A stretch of DNA of 64,000 bases. Source: Rhodococcus sp. KRD197 (GTDB lineage Bacteria > Actinomycetota > Actinomycetes > Mycobacteriales > Mycobacteriaceae). The translations under genes were made by a program, and so were the position numbers. The DNA is taken from assembly GCF_017168235.1 (NCBI RefSeq), contig NZ_JABFAO010000011.1, positions 369,513 to 433,512 on the forward strand, read 5' to 3'. The notes under the pieces were generated by a model. The model was not told where the DNA came from. It ran no database searches and was given only the letters and a program-made list of their open reading frames with translations. This document shows, one piece after another, positions 47,682 to 57,179 of the stretch (positions are counted from its first letter, which is position 1; each line of letters opens with the position of its first letter).

Positions 47682-48056
47682 ATGGCGATCGACTTGATCG
47701 ACGAGGGCCGACCTCTCTTCGTACAGATCGCCGAAATGATCGAGAACTCGATCATCGACGGCACCTACGCCGACGAGGCGCAAGTTCCATCGACGAACGA
47801 GCTGGCTGCCTTCCATCGAATCAACCCGGCGACAGCAGGCAAAGGCCTCGCCAAACTCGTCGCCGACGGAATCCTCTACAAGAGAAGAGGAATCGGCATG
47901 TTCGTCACCACCGGCGCCTCGGATGCACTCCGCTTCCGCCGTCGCGAGGATTTCGCCAAGCAATACATCGAGCCGTTGATCACAGAAGCGAACAAGCTCG
48001 GCATGACCGTCGACGAGCTCAAGACCATGCTCGATACCTGGGAGGAAAGATCATGA
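47682..48056 (+). CDS. GntR-family transcriptional regulator, YtrA subfamily
   Basis: A 124-residue repressor with only a winged-helix domain (PLFVQIAEMIENSIIDGTY, VPSTNELAAFHRINPATAGKGLAKLVADGILYKRRGIGMFV) and a short C-terminal dimerisation helix, as in YtrA. These regulators usually control the ABC transporter genes beside them. The ATG overlaps nothing upstream; its stop overlaps the ABC gene as ATGA, so the regulator and transporter are co-translated. Confidence 0.9.
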   Translation: MAIDLIDEGRPLFVQIAEMIENSIIDGTYADEAQVPSTNELAAFHRINPATAGKGLAKLVADGILYKRRGIGMFVTTGASDALRFRRREDFAKQYIEPLITEANKLGMTVDELKTMLDTWEERS

Positions 48057-48970
48057 CCGATCGTCACGACCTCACCCTGGTCGACGACGCGCCCGTCATC
48101 GCATCCGCGCGCAATCTGACCAAGTCGTACGGAAACTTCACCGCGGTGGACGAGATAAGCTTCGACATCCGTGCCGACAAGATCTACGGTCTGCTCGGTC
48201 GCAACGGCGCCGGCAAGACCACGTTGATGCAACTCCTCACCGCGCAGTGTCGTCAAACCACCGGCAACATCGACGTTTTCGGAATGCAGCCCTATGAGAA
48301 TCGCTCGGCGCTGGCTGACATCTGCTTCATCGGCGAAAGCCAAAAGTTCCCCGATGACTTCAGAGTGCGACACGTACTCGATTGTTCCGCAAGGCTTCTC
48401 CCACACTGGGACCGAGATTTCGCAGACGAACTGATGCGCGACTTCGATCTACCGACCACTCGGAAGGTGAAGAAACTCTCGCGCGGCATGACATCCGCAC
48501 TCGGCATCGTCATCGGGTTGGCCTCACGCGCGCCACTGACATTCTTCGACGAGCCATACCTGGGACTCGACGCCGTCGCACGGCACATGTTCTATGACCG
48601 GTTGCTTGCCGACTATGCCGAGAACCCCCGCACCGTCATCCTGTCCACTCATCTGATCGACGAGGTCAGCGATCTGATCGAACACGTCCTCCTCATCGAC
48701 AAAGGTCGCATCGTCATCGACTCCGATGCGGACGAGCTGCGGCGAAGCGCTTTCGTGGTCTCCGGCACCGCGAGCGCAGTCGAGCAGTTCGTTGGCGGAC
48801 GTGCAGTGCTACACCGAGACTCGCTGGGGTCGCTCGCACGGGTCAGTATCGACTCTGCACTCTCGCTGGACGAACGCACCCGAGCGACAGCCCTCGGACT
48901 CGGTGTCGAACCGTTGTCACTGCAACAACTGATCGTTCGAAACACCACCGCGAAGGAGTCGGCTTCATGA
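48053..48970 (+). CDS. ABC transporter ATP-binding protein
   Basis: A 305-residue ABC ATPase. Walker A is GRNGAGKTT, the Q-loop is near FIGESQKFP, Walker B is LTFFDEPYLGLD and the switch His is in ILSTHLID. The signature is LSRGMTSALG instead of LSGGQ, a degenerate form common in YtrB/drug-type exporters. A C-terminal domain (about residues 215-300) resembles the regulatory tail of YtrB-type proteins. It partners with the next permease gene. Confidence 0.88.
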   Translation: MTDRHDLTLVDDAPVIASARNLTKSYGNFTAVDEISFDIRADKIYGLLGRNGAGKTTLMQLLTAQCRQTTGNIDVFGMQPYENRSALADICFIGESQKFPDDFRVRHVLDCSARLLPHWDRDFADELMRDFDLPTTRKVKKLSRGMTSALGIVIGLASRAPLTFFDEPYLGLDAVARHMFYDRLLADYAENPRTVILSTHLIDEVSDLIEHVLLIDKGRIVIDSDADELRRSAFVVSGTASAVEQFVGGRAVLHRDSLGSLARVSIDSALSLDERTRATALGLGVEPLSLQQLIVRNTTAKESAS

Positions 48971-49662
48971 AACGCACACTCGATGTCGCACGACTGCACC
49001 TCACCGCGTGGCCGTTGATCATCGGCTGGCCTATAGGTGTGCTCGTCATCGCCTTCGCGCTGAGCTACACGTTGTTCGCGCTCCTCCCCGAGACCGACAA
49101 CGAGTACAACTTCACCGGAGGCATGTTCTCGATGTACGGATTCGCAGTGGGCTTCTACCTGCAGGCAGTGACCCAGACCTTCCCGTTCGCTCTCGGTATC
49201 AGTGTGACTCGCAAAGAGTTCTTCAGAGCGACCGCGCTGGTCGGAACCGTACAATCGGCACTGCTTGCGACACTGGTAGTCGTGCTGTCTGCGCTCGAAA
49301 ACGCTACTGCCGGCTTCGGAGTGAAATCTCGGATGTTCGGCCCCTTCCGTTACGCCACCGAAAATCCGTTCCTGGAATGGCTCGGAATCTTCACGACACT
49401 GCTGCTCGTCGCCTCCGTCGGCATGGCCTTGGGCGTTGTCTATCAGCGCTACCGCGTTACCGGCATCCTGGCCACCGGTCTGGCCGCGCTCGTGGTGGTG
49501 GGCAGCGCTGTGATCGTAGTGTCGTGGCAGCAGTGGTGGCCCGCGGTCGGCCGCTTCTTCATCGAGACACCGACCGTGCTGCTCCTGGGTGCCATCCCGC
49601 TCGCACTGAGCGCACTCTTCGCTATAGCAAGCTGGACAGGACTGCGACGCGCAACCGCTTGA
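48967..49662 (+). CDS. ABC transporter permease
   Basis: A 231-residue membrane protein with six predicted helices, including LIIGWPIGVLVIAFALSYTLF and LLLVASVGMALGVVYQRY. The ATG overlaps the ATPase stop as ATGA. It lacks the EAA loop of importers, which favours an exporter or signalling complex. Substrate unknown; cell-envelope antibiotic response is a guess from the YtrA-type context. Confidence 0.8.
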   Translation: MKRTLDVARLHLTAWPLIIGWPIGVLVIAFALSYTLFALLPETDNEYNFTGGMFSMYGFAVGFYLQAVTQTFPFALGISVTRKEFFRATALVGTVQSALLATLVVVLSALENATAGFGVKSRMFGPFRYATENPFLEWLGIFTTLLLVASVGMALGVVYQRYRVTGILATGLAALVVVGSAVIVVSWQQWWPAVGRFFIETPTVLLLGAIPLALSALFAIASWTGLRRATA

Positions 49663-49675
49663 GCCACAGCAGACC

Positions 49676-51250
49676 TCACACGTCGATGCCGCGCTCGATG
49701 ATCCCGAGCACGGCGTCGACATCGACATTGTTCTCCACCAGGTCCGCGAGTAGGTCGAGTTGCTGCTCGCGCATTGCCCCGACCGACGTATCCGCTGCCA
49801 CCTCGAACCCTCCACGGCCGGCCCGGTCCGCCGCCCAACGCAACAGGTGTCGACGGAAGCCGTCGGATTCGAGCATCCCGTGCCAGTGCGATCCGAGCAC
49901 GCTTCCGCGGACACTGCCCTCCGCTTCCCCGTCCGCGTCATGCAACAGCGGCTCATCTCCGTTTCGCACCACTCGGCCGTGGTGTATCTCGTAGCCGGTG
50001 ACGTCACCGACGTCGAACAGAGGCGAGGACCCCGACACCCGCGCGAGCACCTTCTCCGAGCGAAACTCGACGTCGAGGTCCAGTAACCCGAGTCCTTCGA
50101 CTCTTCCCGAAGAACTCTCCACGGTGTCGGTGACGGTGCGCCCGAGCATCTGATAGCCGCCGCAGATACCGAGCACCGGAAGATCCGCGTTCACTCGCGA
50201 TACCAGGGCATCGGCCAAACCGGTTCGACGCAGCCACTGCAGATCCGACAGTGTCGCCTTGGTGCCCGGAACCACGACGAGGTCAGCATCGGTCAGCCGG
50301 GAGGGCTCGGTCACCCAGTGCACCGATACCCCCGGTTCACAGGCCAGCGCCTCCACGTCGGTGGTGTTGGAAATGCGAGGAAGACGGATCGCCGCCACCC
50401 GTAACCACTGCTCCCCCAACGGCGGCCGAGGACGACCGACCGGAGCATCGGCCACCGTCCCCAACGAGTCTTCCGCGTCCATCCACAGATCCTCGCAGTA
50501 GGGCACCACCCCGAAAGTCCGCCTGCCGGTGAGCGCTTCGAGTTGAACGAGGCCCGGATCCAACAGCGCGGGATCACCTCGAAACTTGTTGATGACGAAG
50601 CCTTTGATGAACTCCTGGTCCTCGGGTGACAGCACGGCGACGGTGCCGAACAGGTGCGCGAGCACCCCACCACGATCGATGTCCCCCACCACGATCACCG
50701 GCAGGGAGGCAGCAGTCGCCAAACCCATGTTCGCCAGATCCGTTGCACGCAGATTGATCTCGGCCGGTGAGCCCGCACCCTCACAGATAACCACGTCGTA
50801 GTCTTCCCGCAGCGATGCCAGTTCTGCAGCGACTACCTCCCGCAAGGACTGCCGATGCTCGATGTAGCTCGACGCCGACACCTGCGCCACCGCGTGACCA
50901 CGCACCACGAGTTGGGATGTCCGATCACTACCCGGCTTCAGCAGCACAGGATTGAACCGCACGCTCGGCTCGAGACCGCAGGCACGAGCCTGCAACGCCT
51001 GCGCCCGGCCTATCTCACCTCCGTCGAGGGTGACCACCGAATTGTTCGACATGTTCTGCGCCTTGAACGGGGCAACCGACACGCCTCGTCGAGCCAGCAT
51101 CCGACACAGGCCGGCGACCAGCACACTCTTACCGGCATCGGAGGTACAGCCCGCCACCAGCAGAGCACCCGTCACCCCGCTCAGTGCACCCGGGTTCACT
51201 CCGCAGGCTCCGCTCACGGCACCCGGGTTCACTCCGCAGGCTCCGCTCAC
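49676..51250 (-). CDS. cobQ: Cobyric acid synthase
   Basis: A 524-residue amidotransferase that amidates side chains b, d, e and g of adenosylcobyrinic acid a,c-diamide. ATPase domain: [40 protein letters not shown]; amidotransferase domain: [11 protein letters not shown] (catalytic Cys) and GSHWHGMLE (His). GTG 51250 overlaps the map stop as GTGA. The first 22 residues are an 11-residue duplication ([11 protein letters not shown] twice), encoded by a 33-bp tandem repeat, before the conserved GALLVAG start. Confidence 0.95.
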   Translation of the reverse strand: MSGACGVNPGAVSGACGVNPGALSGVTGALLVAGCTSDAGKSVLVAGLCRMLARRGVSVAPFKAQNMSNNSVVTLDGGEIGRAQALQARACGLEPSVRFNPVLLKPGSDRTSQLVVRGHAVAQVSASSYIEHRQSLREVVAAELASLREDYDVVICEGAGSPAEINLRATDLANMGLATAASLPVIVVGDIDRGGVLAHLFGTVAVLSPEDQEFIKGFVINKFRGDPALLDPGLVQLEALTGRRTFGVVPYCEDLWMDAEDSLGTVADAPVGRPRPPLGEQWLRVAAIRLPRISNTTDVEALACEPGVSVHWVTEPSRLTDADLVVVPGTKATLSDLQWLRRTGLADALVSRVNADLPVLGICGGYQMLGRTVTDTVESSSGRVEGLGLLDLDVEFRSEKVLARVSGSSPLFDVGDVTGYEIHHGRVVRNGDEPLLHDADGEAEGSVRGSVLGSHWHGMLESDGFRRHLLRWAADRAGRGGFEVAADTSVGAMREQQLDLLADLVENNVDVDAVLGIIERGIDV

Positions 51251-51251
51251 G
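51186..51251. repeat. 33-bp perfect tandem duplication at the cobQ start
   Basis: Two identical 33-base copies, 51186-51218 and 51219-51251, beginning GCACCCGGGTTCACTCCGCA. Each copy contains a GTG, so the cobQ start codon is duplicated (51250 and 51217). The copy nearest map also contains its stop. Confidence 0.95.
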
Positions 51252-52122
51252 GCAGCGTCAGGATCTCGCTGCCTGTCTCGGTCACGACGAGCGTGTGCTC
51301 GAATTGTGCCGTCCACTTGCGGTCGCGCGTGACGACAGTCCAGCCGTCGTCCCACATCTCGGCATCGATCCCGCCGAGGTTGATCATGGGCTCGATCGTG
51401 AACGTCATGCCCGGCTCGATGACCGTCTCCACAGACGGCTGGTCGTAATGCAGCACAACCAGCCCGCTGTGGAAGGTGGTACCGATTCCATGGCCGGTGA
51501 AGTCCTCGACGACGCCGTAGCCGAAACGGTGCGCATACGACTCGATGACGCGGCCGACGACGTTGAGGGCGCGACCGGGCTTGACGGCCTTGATCGCACG
51601 CATAGTCGCTTCATGAGTCCGCTCCACGAGCAAGCGAGCCTCCTCGGAAACGTTGCCGGCAAGAAAAGTCGCGTTCGTGTCTCCGTGCACGCCGTCGATG
51701 TAGGCGGTGACGTCGATATTGACGATGTCACCGTCCTCGATGACAGTCGAGTCGGGGATGCCGTGACAGATGATCTCGTTCAGCGATGTGCAACACGACT
51801 TGGGAAATCCCTTGTATCCCAGCGTGGACGGATATGCACCGTGATCGATCATGTAGGCGTGTGCAATGCGGTCCAGTTCGTCGGTGGTGACACCCGGCGC
51901 AACCGCCTTGCCGGCTTCTTGCAGCGCGCCGGCCGCGATCTTCGAGGCCACACGCATCTTCTCGATGACCTCAGGCGTCTGAACCCACGGCTCGTTGCCC
52001 TCGTTCGCCGTCGGCTTCCAGGCGTACTCGGGTCGTTCGATCGAGCTGGGCACAGGCAGGGTAGGCGATACGACGCCCGGCACGAGTGGCTGACGGGGCT
52101 TGCTCTCGGCGGTCACAGACAT
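51247..52122 (-). CDS. map: Type I methionine aminopeptidase
   Basis: A 291-residue metallopeptidase that removes the initiator Met from new proteins. The five metal ligands lie in [34 protein letters not shown] and [10 protein letters not shown], with the last Glu in [12 protein letters not shown]. The N-terminal extension (about 40 residues) with [13 protein letters not shown] resembles MapB of mycobacteria, which also carries such an SH3-binding extension. ATG 52122 gives [13 protein letters not shown]; a TACCCT box lies 7 bases before it. Same position as Rv2861c. Confidence 0.95.
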   Translation of the reverse strand: MSVTAESKPRQPLVPGVVSPTLPVPSSIERPEYAWKPTANEGNEPWVQTPEVIEKMRVASKIAAGALQEAGKAVAPGVTTDELDRIAHAYMIDHGAYPSTLGYKGFPKSCCTSLNEIICHGIPDSTVIEDGDIVNIDVTAYIDGVHGDTNATFLAGNVSEEARLLVERTHEATMRAIKAVKPGRALNVVGRVIESYAHRFGYGVVEDFTGHGIGTTFHSGLVVLHYDQPSVETVIEPGMTFTIEPMINLGGIDAEMWDDGWTVVTRDRKWTAQFEHTLVVTETGSEILTLP

Positions 52123-52216
52123 GCCCACCAGGGTAGTCGTTGGCCTCAGCGGGCACGTACCGCGTCTACGGCCCGCAGGCGGCCCTACCATCGACGCACC
52201 CGAGGGCCTCAACTAC

Positions 52217-52222
52217 TATGAT
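52217..52222 (+). promoter_or_regulatory. Candidate -10 box of the GAF-LuxR gene
   Basis: TATGAT, one base from the TATAAT consensus, ends about 30 bases before the GTG start. Confidence 0.35.
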
Positions 52223-52252
52223 TCAGCTCACATGAATCGAAGGGAGTCGCAC

Positions 52253-53101
52253 GTGTCACGTAGTGACCTGTTACGCCCTCGCGACAGCGATGCACTGCGC
52301 AGCGAACTGCGGCGGATAGCCGCGGTTTCGGGTGTTCCCGTCGTGTTCGGCGGAGAAGTGTCGGCGCACACCCTGCGCCTGAGCGAGTTCCATGGCACCA
52401 GGACTCGTGGGCTCGACGGCCTGTTGATCCCGAGTCGATCAGGCCTCGGCGGTCGGGTGATGGACCAGTGCACACCCGCTGCGGTCAGCGACTACGGCAG
52501 CTCGCGCTACATCACCCACGACTACGACCGCCCGGTACTGAGCGAGGGACTTCGTTCGATACTGGCCGTTCCCGTCGTCGTCGGCGGAGCATCCCGAGCC
52601 GTGATGTATGCCGCCGTGCGCGAGCGTGGCCCTCTCGGTGACCGAGTGGCGGACACGATGGTGCAGGCCTCCAAGCGCCTCTCGCAGGAGTTCGCGATAC
52701 GGGACGAAGTCGACCGCCGCGTCGACATGCTCGAAGCGCAGTCGCAGTCGGCGGGATCGACGGTCGCGACGGAGATCCTTCGCGAACTCCACGCCGAGCT
52801 GCGTACGTTGTCCACCTCGACCACCGAGGCCACGGTGAGAGAAAAGCTGACGCTGCTGTCCGATCGAATCACCGACGCGCTGCGCCCCGCTCCCATCGAT
52901 ACCGACGTCACGCTGACCGCCCGCGAATCGGACGTGCTCGCGCAGATTGCGCTCGGCTGCACCAATGCCCAAGCCGCCGAGAGGTTGTCGCTGCGACCGG
53001 AAACGGTGAAGTCGTACTTGCGCACGGTCATGACCAAGACTGGTACACGCACTCGCCACGAAGCCGTCGTCGCAGCACGAAAACTCGGCCTGCTCCCCTG
53101 A
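52253..53101 (+). CDS. GAF-LuxR family transcriptional regulator
   Basis: A 282-residue protein with an N-terminal GAF-like sensor (DALRSELRRIAAVSGVPVVFGGEVS through LRSILAVPVVVGGASRAVMYAAVRE), a coiled-coil linker and a C-terminal LuxR helix-turn-helix (LTARESDVLAQIALGCTNAQAAERLSLRPETVKSYLRTVMTKTGTRTRHEAVVAARKLGL). GTG 52253 has AGGGAG 6 bases upstream; ATG 52232 is an alternative. The ligand or signal is unknown. In related actinobacteria such proteins often regulate degradation or stress genes, but no cognate operon is beside it. Confidence 0.82.
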   Translation: MSRSDLLRPRDSDALRSELRRIAAVSGVPVVFGGEVSAHTLRLSEFHGTRTRGLDGLLIPSRSGLGGRVMDQCTPAAVSDYGSSRYITHDYDRPVLSEGLRSILAVPVVVGGASRAVMYAAVRERGPLGDRVADTMVQASKRLSQEFAIRDEVDRRVDMLEAQSQSAGSTVATEILRELHAELRTLSTSTTEATVREKLTLLSDRITDALRPAPIDTDVTLTARESDVLAQIALGCTNAQAAERLSLRPETVKSYLRTVMTKTGTRTRHEAVVAARKLGLLP

Positions 53102-53112
53102 CGAACTCGGTG

Positions 53113-53146
53113 GCTACTGCCGCCGTTTCAGTATCCCGGCGGTAGC
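53113..53146. terminator. Bulged hairpin between the LuxR and PBP genes
   Basis: GCTAC (53113) plus CGCCG (53121) pair with CGGCGGTAGC (53137-53146), with a TGC bulge and an 11-base loop. It lies between the convergent stop codons and could end transcription from either side. Confidence 0.4.
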
Positions 53147-54939
53147 TGCTCGAACATATCTCGCGTGACGGCCACAGCGTTGTCCGAACTGCCGCCACGC
53201 ACCACCAGAGTCGCGAAGGCCAGGTCGCCGCGATAGCCGACGAACCATGCGTGTGAACCGCCTTCGACTTCAGCCTCTCCTGTCTTGCCGAACACCTCGC
53301 CCTGATCCGCGATGCGATCGGCTGTGCCACTCGTGACCACCGAGCGCATCATTCCGCGCAGCCCGTCGACCATGGCCGGCTCGATCGGGGGGTGATCGCC
53401 CTCGATCGTGGTGTCCGCACCGACGATCAACGTCGGGATCGGAGTCGATCCGTTCGCGACGGTGGCTGCGGCCAACGCCATTCCGAAGGTGGAGACGACA
53501 ACTCGGCCCTGCCCGAATCCGTCCTCGGTTCGCTGCACGAGCTCGGCGGCGGGCGGAACCGATCCGGAGTCGGTGGGCAGGCCCGTCACCTCGTAGTCGG
53601 GTCCGATACCGAACTGCGATGCCGCAACCGTCAGTGCATCGGGCCGCATCTCACTGGCCAGCTTCGCGAACGAGGTGTTGCAAGAACGGGTGAACGCCGT
53701 CGCCATGCTCACGTTCCCAAGCGAGAACTCGTTGTAGTTGGGGATGCTGCGTTCGCCGATGACAATGCGGCCAGGACACGGAACAGTGGTTGCCGGACCC
53801 GCGATGCCCTCCGAGATCGCTGCTCCGGCGGTGATGATCTTGAATGTCGATCCGGGCGGGTACAACCCAGCCGAGGCAACGGGACCATCTCGATCTGCTT
53901 CCTCGTTCTGCGCCACGGCAAGGATCGCCCCCGTCGACGGTTCGATGACAACCATCATCGCCTGCTCGACACGCGCGTTCACCGCATTCTGAGCAGCTAC
54001 CTGGATATTGCGATCCAGCGTGACCGAGAACGACGGCGCAGGCTCGGGCGGTGTGTCGGTCAGTACGTCGACTTCGACGCCGTTCCGATTCACCGTCACC
54101 ACGCTCCATCCGGCCTGACCGTCGACCTCGTCGATCACGGCCTTTTTGACCTGCGAAACGAGATCGGGTGCGAAGGTCCGGTCGGTAGAGACGAGATCCG
54201 ATTCGTCGGAGATACTCACGCCGGACAGCACCGAAAGCGGCGCCGCCACGCTTCGATAGTCCTCCTCACGGAGCAGAGCTACCGGGTATTCCCCGTCGAT
54301 GGACGTCGCGGACTCGACGATGCTCTGGGCGGAGAGCCCGGGGGCCAACGGCTCGAGGATCTCGACGAGTTTCGTCGCCGACTCGACGACGTTCGCCGCC
54401 TCGTCGGCGTCGATCTTGATCCGGTACACGACGCCCGGGACCAGGACGTCGGTTCCGGACCTCTCGTTCACTCGCGCCCGTGGGGGCGCGGTGGAACGCA
54501 ATGCCATGGTCTGGGTTTCACCGAGACCGGGGTGAATGTCGGTCGAGGTCCACCGAACACCCCATTGGTCGTTGGCTCTGCCCATCTGCAGTTCACCGTC
54601 GTAGGTCCAGACTCGATCCCGCGGTAGCTGCCACCGGTAGGTGTAGCCGACCGTTGCGGTGTCGCCGTTGACCCGTACGGAAGTTGTTGTCGCCTCGAGT
54701 GATTCGGCCTGCAGGTTGTCCCAGGTCTCGGCGAGTGCCGCGGCGGCCGCCGCCGGTCGATCCGTGTCGGACGCCGCGGTATCGATATCGCGGGCGGAAA
54801 TGGCGGCGAGATACGCCTGCGCAGCAGGTTCGGGACCGTCCGGACTCGGCGTACACGCCGACGACGACGCCACGATCGCGAGGGCAACCGCAACAGTCGA
54901 GATTGCGCGCCGCGCGCGTCGGACATCCGGAAATCTCAT
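53128..54939 (-). CDS. Class B penicillin-binding protein, lipoprotein with MecA-N (NTF2-like) domain
   Basis: A 603-residue D,D-transpeptidase. An N-terminal signal peptide ends in a lipobox (SSSAC), so it is lipid-anchored outside the membrane; an NTF2-like MecA-N domain (PAAQAYLAAISARDIDTAA) and a PBP dimerisation domain follow. Catalytic motifs are STFK (PPGSTFKI), SxN as SCN (TRSCNTSF) and KTG (FGKTGEAEV). M. tuberculosis Rv2864c has the same place and make-up. ATG 54939 follows a TACGAT -10 box by 7 bases; ATG 54948 is an alternative. Confidence 0.9.
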   Translation of the reverse strand: MRFPDVRRARRAISTVAVALAIVASSSACTPSPDGPEPAAQAYLAAISARDIDTAASDTDRPAAAAAALAETWDNLQAESLEATTTSVRVNGDTATVGYTYRWQLPRDRVWTYDGELQMGRANDQWGVRWTSTDIHPGLGETQTMALRSTAPPRARVNERSGTDVLVPGVVYRIKIDADEAANVVESATKLVEILEPLAPGLSAQSIVESATSIDGEYPVALLREEDYRSVAAPLSVLSGVSISDESDLVSTDRTFAPDLVSQVKKAVIDEVDGQAGWSVVTVNRNGVEVDVLTDTPPEPAPSFSVTLDRNIQVAAQNAVNARVEQAMMVVIEPSTGAILAVAQNEEADRDGPVASAGLYPPGSTFKIITAGAAISEGIAGPATTVPCPGRIVIGERSIPNYNEFSLGNVSMATAFTRSCNTSFAKLASEMRPDALTVAASQFGIGPDYEVTGLPTDSGSVPPAAELVQRTEDGFGQGRVVVSTFGMALAAATVANGSTPIPTLIVGADTTIEGDHPPIEPAMVDGLRGMMRSVVTSGTADRIADQGEVFGKTGEAEVEGGSHAWFVGYRGDLAFATLVVRGGSSDNAVAVTRDMFEQLPPGY

Positions 54940-54989
54940 CGTACCCATCGTAGTTCGGCTTCTGCGCAACTACAGTCAGCGAATCGCGG

Positions 54990-55826
54990 TCAGTCGAGAA
55001 GAACCGTCGCAAATGTCGCGACTTGAGTCAGTCCGATGCGCGCGTAGGCGCGCCTGGCCGGAATGTTGAAGCTGTTGACATACAGGCTTGCCGTTCGGCC
55101 GCTGCGCACGACTGCATCGACGACGCTGGCAGTGCCGGCGGACCCGATCCCGCGTCCCCGATAGAGCGGATGCACCCACACTCCCTGGATCTGGCCCACG
55201 GTCGCCGATTGAGATCCGATCTCCGCCTTGTAGATCACCTCGCCGTCTTCGATACGCGCCCACGCGCGACCGGCGGCGATGAGACTGCCGATTCGACGTC
55301 GGTAACCCCGACCACCATCGTTGGCGCGAGGATCGACCCCGACTTCCTCGATGAACATCGCGACCGCAGCCGTGAGATACACCTCGATTTCGTCGGCCCG
55401 AACGAGCCGCACACCAGGATCGGGCGCGAAGGTCGAGTACTGCGAGGTGGCGAGCAGCGGTTGCTCGCTGCGCAGTTCACGAGGCGGACCCCAATCCGGT
55501 TCCAACATCTCCCACAGCGGCAGCGTCAGCTCAGCCCGTCCGACGAGCGAGGAACACATACGCGGTCCACGGCAGGCCCGGTCTGCGAACGAACGCAGAT
55601 CGTCCACCGAACCTCTCAGTGGGACGAGATTCGCACCGTAGAAACACAGCGACTCGTCCGGACCGCCGCGACTCCACATCTCACCGTGAAACGAGCGCGG
55701 GTCGAGACCGTTCTCCTGAACGCGCGCCGCAATCATGCAGGACGCTATGGGATCAGCATCGAGCACGCGCAGCACGTTGGACGTGTCCTTGCCACTCAGA
55801 GGCTTCGCACCGAGAAGCTTGAGCAC
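54990..55826 (-). CDS. GNAT family acetyltransferase with N-terminal DUF4081 domain (Rv2867c-like)
   Basis: A 278-residue protein. The N-terminal DUF4081 part starts LKLLGAKPLSGKDTSNVLRVLDADPIASCMI; the C-terminal GNAT domain has IQGVWVHPLYRGRGIGSAGTASVVDAVV (acetyl-CoA binding R-G-x-G-x-G/A) and SLYVNSFNIPARRAYARIGL. GTG 55826 with AGGAGGTGA 7 bases upstream is a strong start. It precedes ispG, as Rv2867c does. Acceptor unknown. Confidence 0.87.
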   Translation of the reverse strand: MLKLLGAKPLSGKDTSNVLRVLDADPIASCMIAARVQENGLDPRSFHGEMWSRGGPDESLCFYGANLVPLRGSVDDLRSFADRACRGPRMCSSLVGRAELTLPLWEMLEPDWGPPRELRSEQPLLATSQYSTFAPDPGVRLVRADEIEVYLTAAVAMFIEEVGVDPRANDGGRGYRRRIGSLIAAGRAWARIEDGEVIYKAEIGSQSATVGQIQGVWVHPLYRGRGIGSAGTASVVDAVVRSGRTASLYVNSFNIPARRAYARIGLTQVATFATVLLD

Positions 55827-55941
55827 CTGGGGTCACCTCCTGCCCGCCGCATCCACGTGGAGACAGCGTCACCGAGCACAACATCACCGAGCCGAACGTG
55901 CGCCGATCGCCGAGTCACCGCTCACAGATTGCCAGACTTTC

Positions 55942-55975
55942 GAGGCGACGTCGGGCATTCCTGCCACTTCGCCTC
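55942..55975 (-). terminator. Hairpin after ispG
   Basis: GAGGCGA (55942-55948) pairs with TCGCCTC (55969-55975), enclosing a smaller GGCA/TGCC stem. It begins at the ispG stop and lies before the GNAT gene. No T-run. Confidence 0.4.
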
Positions 55976-57137
55976 AACCGACCGTGACGACCGGCGTGCC
56001 GGGATCGGCACCCTCACCTTCGCCGAACTCCTCGGCGATGCGCATCGCTTCCTCGATCAACGTCTCCACGATCTGCGCTTCGGGGACCGTCTTGATGACC
56101 TTCCCCTTGACGAATATCTGGCCCTTGCCGTTGCCCGAAGCCACTCCGATGTCGGCGTCTCGCGCTTCGCCGGGACCGTTGACGACGCACCCCATCACGG
56201 CCACACGCAACGGTATGTCCATGCCCTCCAGCCCTGCGGTGACTTCGTCGGCGAGGGTGTAGACGTCCACCTGCGCGCGTCCACAAGACGGGCAGGAGAC
56301 GATCTCGAGTTTGCGTGGACGCAGGTTGAGCGATTGCAGAATCTGATTGCCGACTTTGATCTCCTCGGCCGGCGGAGCCGACAGCGAGACGCGAATGGTG
56401 TCGCCGATGCCGCGAGAGAGCAGCGCACCGAAGGCGACCGCCGACTTGATGGTGCCTTGGAACGCGGGGCCGGCCTCGGTGACGCCGAGGTGCAGAGGGT
56501 AGTCGCACTGCGCTGCGAGCTGCTCGTATGCAGCGACCATGACAACCGGGTCGTTGTGCTTGACGGAGATCTTGATGTCGCCGAAGCCGTGCTCCTCGAA
56601 CAGGCCGGCCTCCCACAGTGCCGACTCGACGAGCGCCTCGGGCGTCGCCTTTCCGTACTTGTCCATCATTCGCTTGTCGAGCGACCCCGCATTGACGCCG
56701 ATGCGAATCGGAATGTTCGCATCACCTGCCGCCTTGGCGACCTCTTTGACTCGGCCGTCGAACTCCTTGATGTTTCCTGGGTTGACGCGCACTGCAGCGC
56801 AGCCCGCATCGATCGCGGCGAATATGTACTTCGGTTGGAAGTGAATATCCGCGATGACCGGGATCTGGCTCTTCTTGGCGATGACGGACAAGGCGTCCGC
56901 ATCCTCCTGGGTGGGGCATGCGACGCGCACGATATCGCAACCGGATGCCGTCAGTTCCGCAATCTGCTGCAGAGTCGCGTTGATGTCGTGAGTCTTGGTC
57001 GTGCACATCGACTGCACCGAAATAGGATGGTCACTACCCACCCCAACCGATCCGACCTGCAGTTGACGCGTCTTCCGGCGGGGTGCGAGTACGGGAACCG
57101 GAGGAGCCGGTATTCCCAATCCGACTGACACAGTCAC
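55974..57137 (-). CDS. ispG: 4-hydroxy-3-methylbut-2-en-1-yl diphosphate synthase (flavodoxin/ferredoxin)
   Basis: A 387-residue 4Fe-4S enzyme of the MEP isoprenoid pathway. The TIM-barrel part shows [18 protein letters not shown] [19 protein letters not shown] and [17 protein letters not shown]; the iron-sulfur domain has [11 protein letters not shown] and [17 protein letters not shown] with the three Cys ligands. GTG 57137 has AGAAGG 8 bases upstream; GTG 57131 is close by. Same gene order as ispG-rip1-dxr in mycobacteria. Confidence 0.96.
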   Translation of the reverse strand: MTVSVGLGIPAPPVPVLAPRRKTRQLQVGSVGVGSDHPISVQSMCTTKTHDINATLQQIAELTASGCDIVRVACPTQEDADALSVIAKKSQIPVIADIHFQPKYIFAAIDAGCAAVRVNPGNIKEFDGRVKEVAKAAGDANIPIRIGVNAGSLDKRMMDKYGKATPEALVESALWEAGLFEEHGFGDIKISVKHNDPVVMVAAYEQLAAQCDYPLHLGVTEAGPAFQGTIKSAVAFGALLSRGIGDTIRVSLSAPPAEEIKVGNQILQSLNLRPRKLEIVSCPSCGRAQVDVYTLADEVTAGLEGMDIPLRVAVMGCVVNGPGEARDADIGVASGNGKGQIFVKGKVIKTVPEAQIVETLIEEAMRIAEEFGEGEGADPGTPVVTVG

Positions 57138-57153
57138 TTCGTTGCCTTCTTCC

Positions 57154-57179
57154 CTAGCTATATGCACGAGTCTAGCTAG
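57154..57179. promoter_or_regulatory. Inverted repeat between rip1 and ispG
   Basis: CTAGCTA (57154-57160) and TAGCTAG (57173-57179) form a 7-bp inverted repeat with a 12-base spacer, starting at the rip1 stop and ending before the ispG ribosome binding site. It may be a weak regulatory stem. Confidence 0.3.

Noticed and set aside
47682..49662. Mobile element carrying the GntR-ABC cassette
   Set aside because: No transposase, integrase, terminal repeats or target duplications at its borders, so only a cassette insertion by comparison is suggested.
51186..51251. CRISPR-like repeat
   Set aside because: Two adjacent copies without spacers at the start of cobQ; a simple tandem duplication. None of the other short repeats has spacer structure either.
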